Origin: Crystallibacter permensis
GTDB lineage: Bacteria; Actinomycetota; Actinomycetes; Actinomycetales; Micrococcaceae
DNA: 64,000 nt
Direction: 5' to 3'
NCBI RefSeq assembly: GCF_025960875.1
Contig: NZ_JAODLR010000001.1
Location: 1 to 64,000, forward strand
Shown here: positions 9,379 through 17,880 of the stretch, piece by piece
Position numbering within the stretch: position 1 is the first letter of the stretch
How the letters are laid out: the number at the start of each line of letters is the position of its first letter
Notes under the pieces: model-generated
Database searches by the model: none
What the model was told of the DNA's origin: nothing
The model's input: the letters and a program-made list of their open reading frames with translations, nothing else
Translations under genes and position numbers: made by a program

Positions 9379-11151
9379 CTACTGACGCTCGCCTCTGAGC
9401 GTCCGGGTCGCATTCCTATCGATTCGGAAGGACTCCGGGAGCCGCACCGTCGCATCAGGGCGCCCCAGGTACTCGATGGCGACGCCGTACATGCCACGTG
9501 CTGCTTCCAGTGATATGTAGCCGTTGACCACATCGTTGAATACATCCTCGATGTCCCGCTCGAAGGGGTCCTGGTAGCCTCCGCCACCGGGGAACCGGAA
9601 CCTCACATGCGTGTCGGGGGCGAGCCTGAGCAGTGACTTGCGCGGCAGGTCTTCGCCTGTTTGGATGTCGGTGAAGCTCCCGGCGCTGCCGGGCATACCG
9701 CCGAGGGCACCCGCGGCGGGGTGGTCCACCCTGTCAATGTTGGCATTGACCGTCCAGGCCTGCCCGCCTCGCCGGCGGACTTGAAGCTGCTGCCCCAGTC
9801 CGCCGCGGAACTTTCCGGGGCCGCCGGAATCCGGCAGCAGTTCACGTTGGGTCTGGACCAGCGGGGTAAGGGTCTCGAGCACCTCAGTTGGGGCCGCGCG
9901 GACACCAGTGGGGAATCCTGTGGTCGTGAGGCCGTCCTTCGTGGGGCGGCCACCGCTGCCGCCGGCGCCGAACACCGTGAGGGTGAACGATTCGTCCTTC
10001 GTGGTTCCATTGCCCCGCCATACTGACATCCAGAGCGCGTCAGCGCTGGCGGCAGGCAGGCCCTCGGGCAGCGCAGGTCGCAATGCTTCGAACACCAGGC
10101 TGGGAAGGAAATGCCCCACCAAATGCCGGGAAGCCACTGGCGCCGGATCGAGACAGTTCAGAACCGAGCCTTCCGGGGCGGTGATGTGCACCGGCCGGAA
10201 GGACCCAGCATTGTGCGGCACTTCAGGCGCAAGAGCGGCCTTGATCGCGAAGGAAGTGTATGCGCGCGTGTAGTTCAGGACCACGTTGACGCCGAACGGG
10301 GATTGGGGGGAGGACCCCGCGTAGTCGACCGTGATGCCGTTGCCCCGGACGGTGACGGTGACCTGAAGGGTCAGGGGCTGGCCGCCGAAACCGTCGCACT
10401 CCATCGCTGCCGTGTACGTTCCGTCGGTCAGCTGTTCGATCGCGTTGCGCAGGGCGGCCTCGGACCGGTCCATGATTTCTGCTGCCACATCATCGATGCT
10501 GTCGAGTTGGTACTCGTCCATCAGCCTGAGCAGGCTGCGTGCCCCGACCTGGTTGGCGGCAACCTGGGCGTAGATGTCACCCAGGGTCTCATCCGGGGTC
10601 CGGACGTTGACCCGGATGATCTCCTCCAGGACCTCGTTCGGTCCCTCGGCAGTACGCAGCTTCAGGATGGGTATGCGCAGGCCCTCCTCATAGACCTCCG
10701 TGGCGGCCGCCGAGAGGATACGGCCTCCAATGTCGGGCGAGTGGCAGCAACTGGCGAACCACGCGACCAGCACATGGTTCCGAAACACCGGGGTGGCCAC
10801 GGTGATGTCGTTGATCTGGCCTGCAGTCATCCACGGGTCGTTGGTAATCAAGACATCGCCTTCGGCCATGGACTGGGCCGGGTATCGCGAGGCGATGTGC
10901 CGCATTCCGGTGGCGAGGGCATTGATGTGGCCCGGTGTGCCGCCGGAGGACTGCCCGATCATTGAGCCTCGGGAGTCGAAAACCGCGCACGCCAGGTCGT
11001 ATGATTCGCGAACCACCGGGCTGAATGCAGTGTTGACCAATGCTGCCTGCTGTTCGTCCAGCATCGAATGGAGGCGGTTCGATACCAACCCCACCAGGAC
11101 GGGATCCGTACCCTCAAGGGCGACCACGGACGATTGTTGTTGCTGCATCAT
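9379..11151 (-). CDS. hyuB: Hydantoinase B/oxoprolinase family protein
   Basis: The 590-residue protein has the hydantoinase B fold from DPVLVGLVSNRLHSMLDEQQ to the glycine-rich C-terminal GGPGKFRGGLGQQLQ and FRFPGGGGYQDPFERD. It is the partner of HyuA in ATP-dependent opening of hydantoin-type or lactam rings; acetone and acetophenone carboxylases share the fold. The start codon ATG at 11151 overlaps the hyuA stop (ATGA) and has GGGAG upstream, so translation is probably coupled. No third carboxylase subunit gene is present, which favours hydantoinase/oxoprolinase over carboxylase. The true substrate is unknown. Confidence 0.88.
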   Translation of the reverse strand: MMQQQQSSVVALEGTDPVLVGLVSNRLHSMLDEQQAALVNTAFSPVVRESYDLACAVFDSRGSMIGQSSGGTPGHINALATGMRHIASRYPAQSMAEGDVLITNDPWMTAGQINDITVATPVFRNHVLVAWFASCCHSPDIGGRILSAAATEVYEEGLRIPILKLRTAEGPNEVLEEIIRVNVRTPDETLGDIYAQVAANQVGARSLLRLMDEYQLDSIDDVAAEIMDRSEAALRNAIEQLTDGTYTAAMECDGFGGQPLTLQVTVTVRGNGITVDYAGSSPQSPFGVNVVLNYTRAYTSFAIKAALAPEVPHNAGSFRPVHITAPEGSVLNCLDPAPVASRHLVGHFLPSLVFEALRPALPEGLPAASADALWMSVWRGNGTTKDESFTLTVFGAGGSGGRPTKDGLTTTGFPTGVRAAPTEVLETLTPLVQTQRELLPDSGGPGKFRGGLGQQLQVRRRGGQAWTVNANIDRVDHPAAGALGGMPGSAGSFTDIQTGEDLPRKSLLRLAPDTHVRFRFPGGGGYQDPFERDIEDVFNDVVNGYISLEAARGMYGVAIEYLGRPDATVRLPESFRIDRNATRTLRGERQ

Positions 11152-13244
11152 GATGCGCTCCCCTGATTGAAGTCGATGGATATGCTGCGGTCCTGCGCAA
11201 CCGTGCAACGGCTGGCGGGCGGGATGACGAGAGTTGATTCTCTTTCTTCGATGAGTGCCGGACCCGCCAACGAGTGGCCGGGAGCAAGACGGTGGCGGTC
11301 ATAGACCGGGGTCTGGACGTATCCGCTTTCCTGGGGGAAGTACGCCATCCGGTGACCCTTGAGGGCGTCCGCCGCATCCGGGGCATCCCGGAAACGGAGT
11401 TTGGCGTCCGGCTCGGGACCGCTTGAACGGACCCGCCAGGTAAGGATTTCGACGCCGACGCCCTGCGGCGCCACGTCACCGAACTTGCGTTCGTATTCCA
11501 GCGCGAAGGAGGCCAGGGCTTCCTGCTTCCAGGACGGGCTTGGAGCCGGCACGGGGACTTCGATTTCGTTACCCTGGCCGATAAAACGCATTTCAACGCT
11601 GCGTTCATGATGCATATCGGCTTCCGGCACCCCGGATTCCTTGAGCAGTTGCCCTCCTTCGTCCTCCAGCTTTTCGAACAACGCACAGATGCTGTCGTCC
11701 CCGACATCCGCCAAGGCCGCGTGCGAGGAGCGTACGACATCGATCGAGGTCGCCGCGGAAAGGAATCCGAGAGTGCTTAACACTCCTGCGGCGGGCGGCG
11801 CAAGGAGTTGCGGTGAGCCGAGCGCCTGAGCGACCCCGGGGCCGTGTAGGGGCCCGTTTCCCCCGGACACGAAGAGGGGCAGGCGGGCCGGGTCTTCGCC
11901 GCGTTCCATGGCGTGGACTCGTGCTGCATTGGCCATGTTTTCGTTCACCGTGGCATGGATGCCCCACGCCGCTTCGGCGATGTCGATTCCCAAGGGCCGG
12001 GCTATCTGGGCATCGATCGCGGCAGCGGCAGCATCGGCATCAAGCGGCATGGCACCGCCCAGGAACGACTTGGGATCGAGGTAGCCCAGCACCACGTCGG
12101 CATCCGTGACAGTGCACTGCTTTCCGCCGCGGCCGTAGCTAACGGGTCCCGGTTCGGAACCTGCGGAGTCCGGGCCGATGGTAATGAGGCCAAGGGAATT
12201 GATTCGGGCGACCGACCCGCCACCGGCGCCGATCTCGATCATGTCGATGACGGGGGCACGGACGGGCAGACCGGAGCCGGCCCGCAGCCTGTATACGCGG
12301 TTGACCTCGAATGTATGGGTCACGAGCGGACGGTTTTTCTCAATAATGCAGAGCTTGGCGGTCGTCCCGCCCATATCGAAGGCCATGAGGTTTGGCTGTC
12401 CGGCCGTCTTGCCGAAAGAAACGGCACCCAGCGCCCCGCCGGCCGGGCCGGACTCGAGCATGCGGATGGGGTAGCTGCGCGCTACGTCGATCGCGGTTAC
12501 CCCACCGTTCGAGAGCATGATCAAGGGATCATTCTGCACACCGATATCTTTCATCCTTTGGCGCAAGTCCTCGAGGTAGTCCTCCACCACGCCTTGGACG
12601 TATACATTGGCCAGCGTGGTGCTGAAGCGCTCGTACTCCCGGATCTCGGGGTTGATCTCGCTGGAGAGCGCGATCCGCAGCCCGGGGGCGACAGCACGGA
12701 TGGCTTCCCTGGCCTTGGCCTCGTGCTGTTCATTGATGTGGCTGTGAAGGAAACATACAGCGACGGCTTCGACCCCGGCCTCCACAAGTTCAAGAGCAAC
12801 TTCCTGCACCTGTTGCACGTCGAGGGGCGTATCGACGGAACCGTCGCTTAACACCCTTTCGCGGATGCCGATCCGCAGGTGACGCGGCACCAAGGGCTGC
12901 GGGAGTTCCAGGTTCAGGTCGTAGAGCTCGTAGCGATGTTCCCTTCCCATCTCGATGACATCCCGGAACCCGTCCGTGGTCATGAGAGCCGTCTTCGCCC
13001 CACGGCGTTCGATCAGGGCATTGGTCACCAACGTGGTGCCATGGACGACGCCCTGGACGTCCGAACCCTTCAAACCGTGGGCTTTCAGCGTGTCCGCCAA
13101 GACGCTGGCTACCGCGGCTGCCGGCGCTCCATGCGTCGTTAGGGTCTTGCCCACACCGACAATTCCATCCGAATCCAAGATGGACAGGTCCGTGAACGTT
13201 CCGCCGATGTCTATGCCGACGCGCAGGTTGCCGGATGCAGCCAT
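11148..13244 (-). CDS. hyuA: Hydantoinase/oxoprolinase family protein, subunit A
   Basis: The 698-residue protein carries the actin-like ATPase phosphate motifs: VGIDIGGTFTDL (about residues 9-20), DMGGTTAK mid-protein, and IGAGGGSVARI. The length is typical of HyuA (680-700). It should bind ATP and phosphorylate or activate the cyclic substrate, with HyuB as partner. The ATG at 13244 has GGAGG eight bases upstream; the open frame running to 13520 would cross the operator region and is not credible. It is divergent from a GntR regulator and faces two operator-like palindromes. Confidence 0.9.
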   Translation of the reverse strand: MAASGNLRVGIDIGGTFTDLSILDSDGIVGVGKTLTTHGAPAAAVASVLADTLKAHGLKGSDVQGVVHGTTLVTNALIERRGAKTALMTTDGFRDVIEMGREHRYELYDLNLELPQPLVPRHLRIGIRERVLSDGSVDTPLDVQQVQEVALELVEAGVEAVAVCFLHSHINEQHEAKAREAIRAVAPGLRIALSSEINPEIREYERFSTTLANVYVQGVVEDYLEDLRQRMKDIGVQNDPLIMLSNGGVTAIDVARSYPIRMLESGPAGGALGAVSFGKTAGQPNLMAFDMGGTTAKLCIIEKNRPLVTHTFEVNRVYRLRAGSGLPVRAPVIDMIEIGAGGGSVARINSLGLITIGPDSAGSEPGPVSYGRGGKQCTVTDADVVLGYLDPKSFLGGAMPLDADAAAAAIDAQIARPLGIDIAEAAWGIHATVNENMANAARVHAMERGEDPARLPLFVSGGNGPLHGPGVAQALGSPQLLAPPAAGVLSTLGFLSAATSIDVVRSSHAALADVGDDSICALFEKLEDEGGQLLKESGVPEADMHHERSVEMRFIGQGNEIEVPVPAPSPSWKQEALASFALEYERKFGDVAPQGVGVEILTWRVRSSGPEPDAKLRFRDAPDAADALKGHRMAYFPQESGYVQTPVYDRHRLAPGHSLAGPALIEERESTLVIPPASRCTVAQDRSISIDFNQGSAS

Positions 13245-13317
13245 TGGATTGACCTCCAATTCGAAATGACGCAGGGCCTGTGACTCCGGCCACTGATTGA
13301 TAAGAAAGATCCTACAG

Positions 13318-13353
13318 ATCGTCGGACGATTTGCAAAGATTTCGTCGGACGAT
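13318..13353. promoter_or_regulatory. Paired FCD-GntR operator-like palindromes
   Basis: ATCGTCGGACGAT at 13318-13330 is a perfect 13-bp palindrome, and TTCGTCGGACGAT at 13341-13353 repeats it with one edge change, 23 bp apart centre to centre. Both fit the TNGTNNNACNA pattern known for FadR/FCD-type GntR regulators. They sit between hyuA and the divergent GntR gene, where they could control both. Binding is inferred from pattern and position. Confidence 0.7.
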
Positions 13354-13438
13354 TTTTGCCTTAAGGATTTGCCGCCGACCAAGCGGGCGATCCTCTCAGT
13401 ACAGTGAGGACCAAAGAGTGAAAAGAGTGAGGACTCCC

Positions 13439-14128
13439 ATGAGCGCACCAGCAGAAGCTTCAGCGACCCCGGAGGCAACAACCAGCGCCGCCAGCCGCGT
13501 CGCCGTGGCCATACGCACACAAATTATCGAGGGATCACTGCTGCCCGGGGAGCGCCTCCCGGAGGAGCGGGTGCGAGCGGAACTGGGCGTGTCCCGAAGC
13601 ACCTTACGTGAGGGCTTCCAACTGCTTATTCGAGAACGCCTCATGGTCCACCGTCTCAGCCGCGGCTTCTTCGTGCGGGAGCTTTCCCGCTCCGACATCT
13701 CAGATCTTTACGCTGTGCGCAGAGTCCTGGAATGCGGAGCACTGCGCCAGGTCACCCTCCTTCCGCCCCAGACACTAAGGGATTTGACGCACGCCGTATC
13801 GAAGGGGCAGCAAGCCGCCGAACAAGCGGACTGGCACATGGTGGCGGCCGCCAGCATCGGCTTCCATGAGGCGCTGGCCGCTCTCGCCGGCAGCCCGCGC
13901 CTCACTGCGCTTGCAAGGCAGGTTTTAGCCGAGTTTCGCCTGTCCTACGCGTATATGAGCGACCCCTCGTCCTTCCACGCGCCCTTTCTGGAGCGCAACG
14001 TCCAGATCGCAGAACTGGTGCGCTCGGGAGACCTTGAAGGCGGAGCCTTGGCCCTGGAATCTTATCTGCAGGACTCGGAGGAGGCCCTTCTCGCCCGCTA
14101 CCCCGCCTCCAAGAGTCGGACGATTTAG
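13439..14128 (+). CDS. GntR family transcriptional regulator, FCD domain
   Basis: The 229-residue protein has an N-terminal winged helix (LPGERLPEERVRAELGVSRS, then TLREGFQLLIRERLM) and an all-helical FCD ligand domain (LYAVRRVLECGALRQ onward, with the metal-site style HEALAALAGSPRLT). It is predicted to sense a pathway acid and control the divergent hyuAB genes and the MFS gene behind it. The ATG at 13439 is chosen because homologues start shortly before the helix; the upstream signal is weak (GTGAGGA). Its last codons contain another GTCGGACGAT, resembling half of the operator. Confidence 0.85.
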   Translation: MSAPAEASATPEATTSAASRVAVAIRTQIIEGSLLPGERLPEERVRAELGVSRSTLREGFQLLIRERLMVHRLSRGFFVRELSRSDISDLYAVRRVLECGALRQVTLLPPQTLRDLTHAVSKGQQAAEQADWHMVAAASIGFHEALAALAGSPRLTALARQVLAEFRLSYAYMSDPSSFHAPFLERNVQIAELVRSGDLEGGALALESYLQDSEEALLARYPASKSRTI

Positions 14129-14177
14129 CGCCGCATATCGAAGATTGTTTGAAAAATGCGTCCACTTAGGCCTTGTG

Positions 14178-14190
14178 ATCATCAGACGAT
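14178..14190. promoter_or_regulatory. Third FCD-GntR operator-like site, upstream of MFS gene
   Basis: ATCATCAGACGAT matches the perfect operator at 13318-13330 in 11 of 13 positions and lies 67 bp before the MFS start. This suggests that the same GntR protein controls the transporter. It is a pattern match only. Confidence 0.5.
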
Positions 14191-14256
14191 TCTTCTAAGG
14201 TTCTGTGATTAGCGCCACGCGGAGGTCCCGCTGGCGAGGAATCGTTGGGAGATCCC

Positions 14257-15582
14257 ATGAGCTCTACATCCGTTAGTGCCGACAAGGCTCCACCGTCGCC
14301 GGCATTGGTACGCCGCGCCACGCTTGGAGCCACTGTCGGAAGCATCGTTGAGTGGTTTGATGTGGCCGTATACGGATACCTGGCCGTGGTTATCGGCCAG
14401 GTATTCTTCGGAGCCGACGATCCGACCACCGCCCTTCTCAGCTCTTTCGCCGTTTTCGCAGCCGCCTTTATCGTCCGCCCTCTCGGAGGGATCTTCTTCG
14501 GCTTCCTTGGTGACCGCGTCGGGCGGCAAAAGACTTTGGCCGCCGTAATCCTGCTGGTTTCCGCCGCAACGTTCGGCATTGGCGTCCTGCCCGGGCAAGC
14601 AGCCATCGGTGTTCTAGCACCCGTGCTGCTCGTAACTCTGCGCCTGCTCCAGGGCTTCTCGGCCGGTGGCGAGATGGGCGGCGCCTCCGCCTTCGTCGCG
14701 GAATATGCTCCCCCCGCACGCCGAGGCTTCCTCGTCAGTCTTGTGGAAATGGGGTGCATCCTCGGATTTCTCCTGGGCTCACTCACGGTCCTGATCCTCA
14801 ATCTGATGCTCAGCCAGGACCAGGTGCTGGCATGGGGCTGGCGTATCCCGTTCCTTCTCGCCGCTCCGCTGGGACTCGTCGGCCTGTTCATCCGTTCCAA
14901 GCTGGAGGAAACTCCCGAATTCACCGCTTTGCGAGCCGCCGGAGGAGTCTCCAAAAACCCGTTGAAGGAGACCGTCACCAAGCACTGGAGGGCCGTTCTC
15001 ATCGTCGGAGCCTTTGCCCTGTTCCAGAACGCAGCCCTGTACGTAGTTCTCACTTTCGTTCCCAGCCATCTCACCACGACCCTCGGTCACACCTCGCTCC
15101 TGGCCTCAACTTCCTCCGTCGTGACAATGGCTGTTGTCTGCTTGACGATTCCCCTCATGGGCGCACTCTCGGACCGAATCGGCCGCAAACGGATCCTCGC
15201 AACTTCATGCGTCTCGGCAATGATCCTGTCCTATCCGCTGTTCTTGCTGATGGAGCAAGGAGATCCTGGACTTGCCATGGCAGCGCACATCGGACTCGGC
15301 ATCATCCTGGGCATATTCCTAGGGCCCGTCCTGGCAACGATGAACGAACTATTCACGACAGCGGTCCGGTACGGCGGATTCTCCCTTGGCTACAATCTGT
15401 CCGTGTCCATGTTTGGTGGCACCGCCCCCTTCCTCGTCACACTATTGATCGCCCAGACAGGCGTCACCGCTTCACCGGGGTTCTACATCATGGCAGCCGC
15501 ACTCATCACCTTTGTCGTCCTAATCAAGACAAAGGAGACCGCCCCACGATTGACGGATGCCCGTACATCCGGAACTCCTTAG
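14257..15582 (+). CDS. MFS transporter, metabolite:H+ symporter type
   Basis: The 441-residue protein has about twelve membrane helices. It shows the metabolite-proton symporter signatures: SIVEWFDVAVYGYLAVVIG in helix 1, PLGGIFFGFLGDRVGRQK in loop 2-3, LLQGFSAGGEMGGA, and a second loop ALSDRIGRKR. These mark the ShiA/ProP-like subgroup, which takes up organic acids or zwitterions. Start: ATG 14257 with GGGAGA just upstream; a TTG at 14245 is an in-frame alternative. From its position after the GntR gene and the shared operator, it probably imports the substrate of HyuAB. Confidence 0.88.
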   Translation: MSSTSVSADKAPPSPALVRRATLGATVGSIVEWFDVAVYGYLAVVIGQVFFGADDPTTALLSSFAVFAAAFIVRPLGGIFFGFLGDRVGRQKTLAAVILLVSAATFGIGVLPGQAAIGVLAPVLLVTLRLLQGFSAGGEMGGASAFVAEYAPPARRGFLVSLVEMGCILGFLLGSLTVLILNLMLSQDQVLAWGWRIPFLLAAPLGLVGLFIRSKLEETPEFTALRAAGGVSKNPLKETVTKHWRAVLIVGAFALFQNAALYVVLTFVPSHLTTTLGHTSLLASTSSVVTMAVVCLTIPLMGALSDRIGRKRILATSCVSAMILSYPLFLLMEQGDPGLAMAAHIGLGIILGIFLGPVLATMNELFTTAVRYGGFSLGYNLSVSMFGGTAPFLVTLLIAQTGVTASPGFYIMAAALITFVVLIKTKETAPRLTDARTSGTP

Positions 15583-15619
15583 CGACGGGTCAACATTCGA
15601 AAGTAAACGAATACCGCTA

Positions 15620-15660
15620 GAAGCCTGGCGCTCCGTTCCCGAACGGCAGCGCCAGGCTTC
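15620..15660 (+). terminator. Hairpin terminator after MFS gene
   Basis: GAAGCCTGGCGCTCCGTTC pairs with the following GAACGG-C-AGCGCCAGGCTTC, giving a stem of about 19 bp with one bulged base, 38 bp after the MFS stop. No strong T-run follows. Confidence 0.75.
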
Positions 15661-15740
15661 ATCTGGCGGAAGCCGCCGGCGTCGCTGAAACTCTCACAGA
15701 CCACTCCGACGGGCGGCAGGCAGCCTCGACGGCAGAAACG

Positions 15741-15756
15741 CCGATAACGGCGCATA
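15741..15756. repeat. Solitary IS-end-like 16-mer (copy B)
   Basis: CCGATAACGGCGCATA is identical to 2321-2336 and 22723-22738, in the same orientation. Here the GTTGACTCAT end is not found nearby. It is probably the leftover end of a deleted element. Confidence 0.6.
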
Positions 15757-15966
15757 GGCCCATTTAAGTCCGGCGAATCGCATCGGGCGCGAATTCGACG
15801 GATTTTGATACGGGAAGCCCAGTTTTGCCTGCTCCCGCCCGGCTTTCCGGCAGTTTTGGGTCGCGGCATCTTTTCAAAGGACCGTTGGAATTGGGGTGGC
15901 GGTTGCCGGTCCGGAGGCGTGAGACGCGAGTCGGATCCGCGCCGTTGTAGGGACCTATCCAGCCGA

Positions 15967-16164
15967 TTCGCACATTATGCGAAATTTTCGCACATGACGC
16001 GAGGAAGCATTGTGCCTGACCTACAAGCTACCGCACCTTCAACCGAGACAGGCCTGTTGGCGGCGTCATACTCGGCCGCATGGAAGCACCCGACGCACTC
16101 ATTGGCCATCATGCCGGAAACGACGACCACCCGCCTTCCCAAGATTCACCCCCGACACCGTTGA
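15967..16164 (+). other. Orphan operator, ribosome site and truncated reading frame
   Basis: TTCGCACATTATGCGAA (15967-15983) is a 6-bp inverted repeat with a 5-bp spacer, followed by a partial second copy, TTCGCACATGACGCGA. A GAGGA site and a GTG at 16012 open a 50-codon frame (starting MPDLQATAPSTETGLLAA, stop at 16164) without recognisable domains. The layout looks like the promoter and first codons of a gene whose body was lost. The operator shape is reminiscent of IclR-type sites, but no such regulator is adjacent. Confidence 0.35.
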
Positions 16165-16455
16165 ACAAGCACAGGCAGAACCTCAACTTGACGAAATCAC
16201 TTCCGGCAAGGCCGTCGTTCAAAGAGAAGTAAACGACAGCTCCGACGCCATGCCATAACGACGATTCCTGCAGTGAATTCAGAAGCAGACCTCATGAGCC
16301 CAAGGCCACTTCGGGCGCGTCCCATATGCCGGTCCTCCAGCAGGCATTGCCACTGCTGGAGGGCGGTCGCCAAATCTTCGAGGCACAATTTGTCGGTATG
16401 GCCCTCGGTTTTGTGCCCGAGTGAACCCTCTCCGGACACGCCGGGAGGATGCACC

Positions 16456-17880
16456 CTACGATGAGGACCTCTTCGAAACGACGGGCGGATACTCAAGCTG
16501 TTCTGCTACCTGCTCCCAGTGATCCGCGAACTGGCCGTAGGCGGTCTTGATCGGCGTGCCGACCGGAAGCTCCGGGCACTCGTTCTCGCCATTGCTGCCC
16601 CAGTTAACCCACCCCGATTGAAGGCGTTGGACAATTTGGAAGGCGCCCGAGGGTACACCGGTCCACCAGATCATTGCGCGCCCGGTGGACGAATGGAACT
16701 CCGCCGTCTTATTCGCCGGGCCGGGGAAAATGGTCTCGTCCGGCACGGCTGAGACATCGATGGGCGCCTCATCGATGGTCCATGCCCGGTCGGGCAAGTC
16801 GGCCCGGATATGGGCGGCAGTTCGCACCCGCTCGAGCCGTTCGCGGAGCATCGGCTCGTCAAGTGCTCCCTCCCAGATGCAGAAAAGGCGCCAGTACAGA
16901 TCCCAATGCGCTCCTGCAATGCCGTCGGTCAACTGACTTCGGAACGCCTCGAACTTTTCATTGCTGGAGGGAGGAGCCTGAAGGCTTTCCTGGACCATGT
17001 TCGCCAGTTCCTCCGCATAGGGATCGCCTTCACGGTAGCGGGTGCCTCCATAGGCCGCGAACCGGTCGAAGACCAACTCCCCCTGTCCGCCCTCAAATTC
17101 GTCGCCCACAGTGATTTTGTTCGTGACTGCCCGCCCATTAATCACCGTCTGGAAATCGTCCACGCGGTAGCGCCGGCTGAAGTATGGCGTGCCGTAGGTG
17201 AACCACCAATCGATGACGAAGGACTTGTCTTTCAACTCTGGAAGCAGGCCATCCGGAATAGTGCCGTGCATCCTGTAGTGGTGCAGTACGGGGCCGCGCT
17301 CAACCACCTCGATCTCCACCGTGGCGTGTTCCGGCGGGTTGATGAGCCCGTTCTCGGGGGTGAAGAACGGGCCGTAGAAACCACCAATGGCGTTATTGCC
17401 CGAAGGCAGCAGGTCGATTCCTTCATCGATTGAACGGAAATGACGCAGCCCCCACTTCGAGGAACCCTCCCCCTGCGCCGTACCGACGCACATCTCGAGG
17501 TCGAAGTACCCGGTGTCCAGGCGGATGAAGGCATCCTGCTCCACGGGCGGCAACTCCGTGATCCCGTCCGCCTCTGTCGCCGGGCCCATGAGCGTCAGTT
17601 CTGTCTCCCCTTCGAACGTCAGTACTGTCACGAAGGACGTTCTGCCGGGGGCCTCTGCCTGCGCCAGTTTCTGACACAGGACGTCCCGGCCTTCCCGGGT
17701 CCGCGCCGTCCAGAGCGGCTCATGGAACTCTCCCTCGAGGGTGAAGGTAATGGGTTCGTTCACCCGTTTCGCTGGAAGCGGATCGCTTACGACGACGGTG
17801 TGTGTCACCTGCGCGGTTCCTTCACGGCTGTTGTTGGGCATGGATTCAGGACGTGGTAATGGGTTGTCCACCGACGTCAC
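16456..17880 (-). CDS. Conserved protein of unknown function in sugar ABC operon
   Basis: I do not recognise this 474-residue protein. It has no signal peptide or membrane helix. It is rich in aromatic residues and acidic loops (FYGPFFTPENGLINPPEH, IDWWFTYGTPYFSRRYR, HWDLYWRLFCIWEG, MIWWTGVPSGAFQIVQRLQ), which suggests a beta-rich cytoplasmic enzyme of the kind that handles carbohydrates. It starts with GTG directly behind GGAGGAGGG and overlaps the end of the permease gene by 35 bp, so it is the last gene of the LacI-controlled operon. That location argues for the first catabolic step on the imported sugar or its derivative. An ATG at 17838, just after the permease stop, is a possible alternative start but lacks a ribosome site. 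Confidence 0.7.
   Translation of the reverse strand: MTSVDNPLPRPESMPNNSREGTAQVTHTVVVSDPLPAKRVNEPITFTLEGEFHEPLWTARTREGRDVLCQKLAQAEAPGRTSFVTVLTFEGETELTLMGPATEADGITELPPVEQDAFIRLDTGYFDLEMCVGTAQGEGSSKWGLRHFRSIDEGIDLLPSGNNAIGGFYGPFFTPENGLINPPEHATVEIEVVERGPVLHHYRMHGTIPDGLLPELKDKSFVIDWWFTYGTPYFSRRYRVDDFQTVINGRAVTNKITVGDEFEGGQGELVFDRFAAYGGTRYREGDPYAEELANMVQESLQAPPSSNEKFEAFRSQLTDGIAGAHWDLYWRLFCIWEGALDEPMLRERLERVRTAAHIRADLPDRAWTIDEAPIDVSAVPDETIFPGPANKTAEFHSSTGRAMIWWTGVPSGAFQIVQRLQSGWVNWGSNGENECPELPVGTPIKTAYGQFADHWEQVAEQLEYPPVVSKRSSS

Larger units (their letters stand above)
15661..16455. other. Gene-poor debris stretch
   Basis: No intact gene is credible here. It holds a solitary copy of the 16-mer that ends the IS relics (15741-15756) and an orphan operator/leader. 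It may also hold a decayed oxidoreductase tail on the minus strand around 16290-16430, where a frame reads LEDLATALQQWQCLLEDRHM, loosely like the end of quinone oxidoreductases. That last identification is weak. It marks a junction between the hyu cluster and the sugar ABC operon. Confidence 0.45.

Noticed and set aside
9379-13244. Reading HyuA/HyuB as acetone or acetophenone carboxylase
   Set aside because: The third subunit gene found with those carboxylases is absent; hydantoinase/oxoprolinase family is the safer call.
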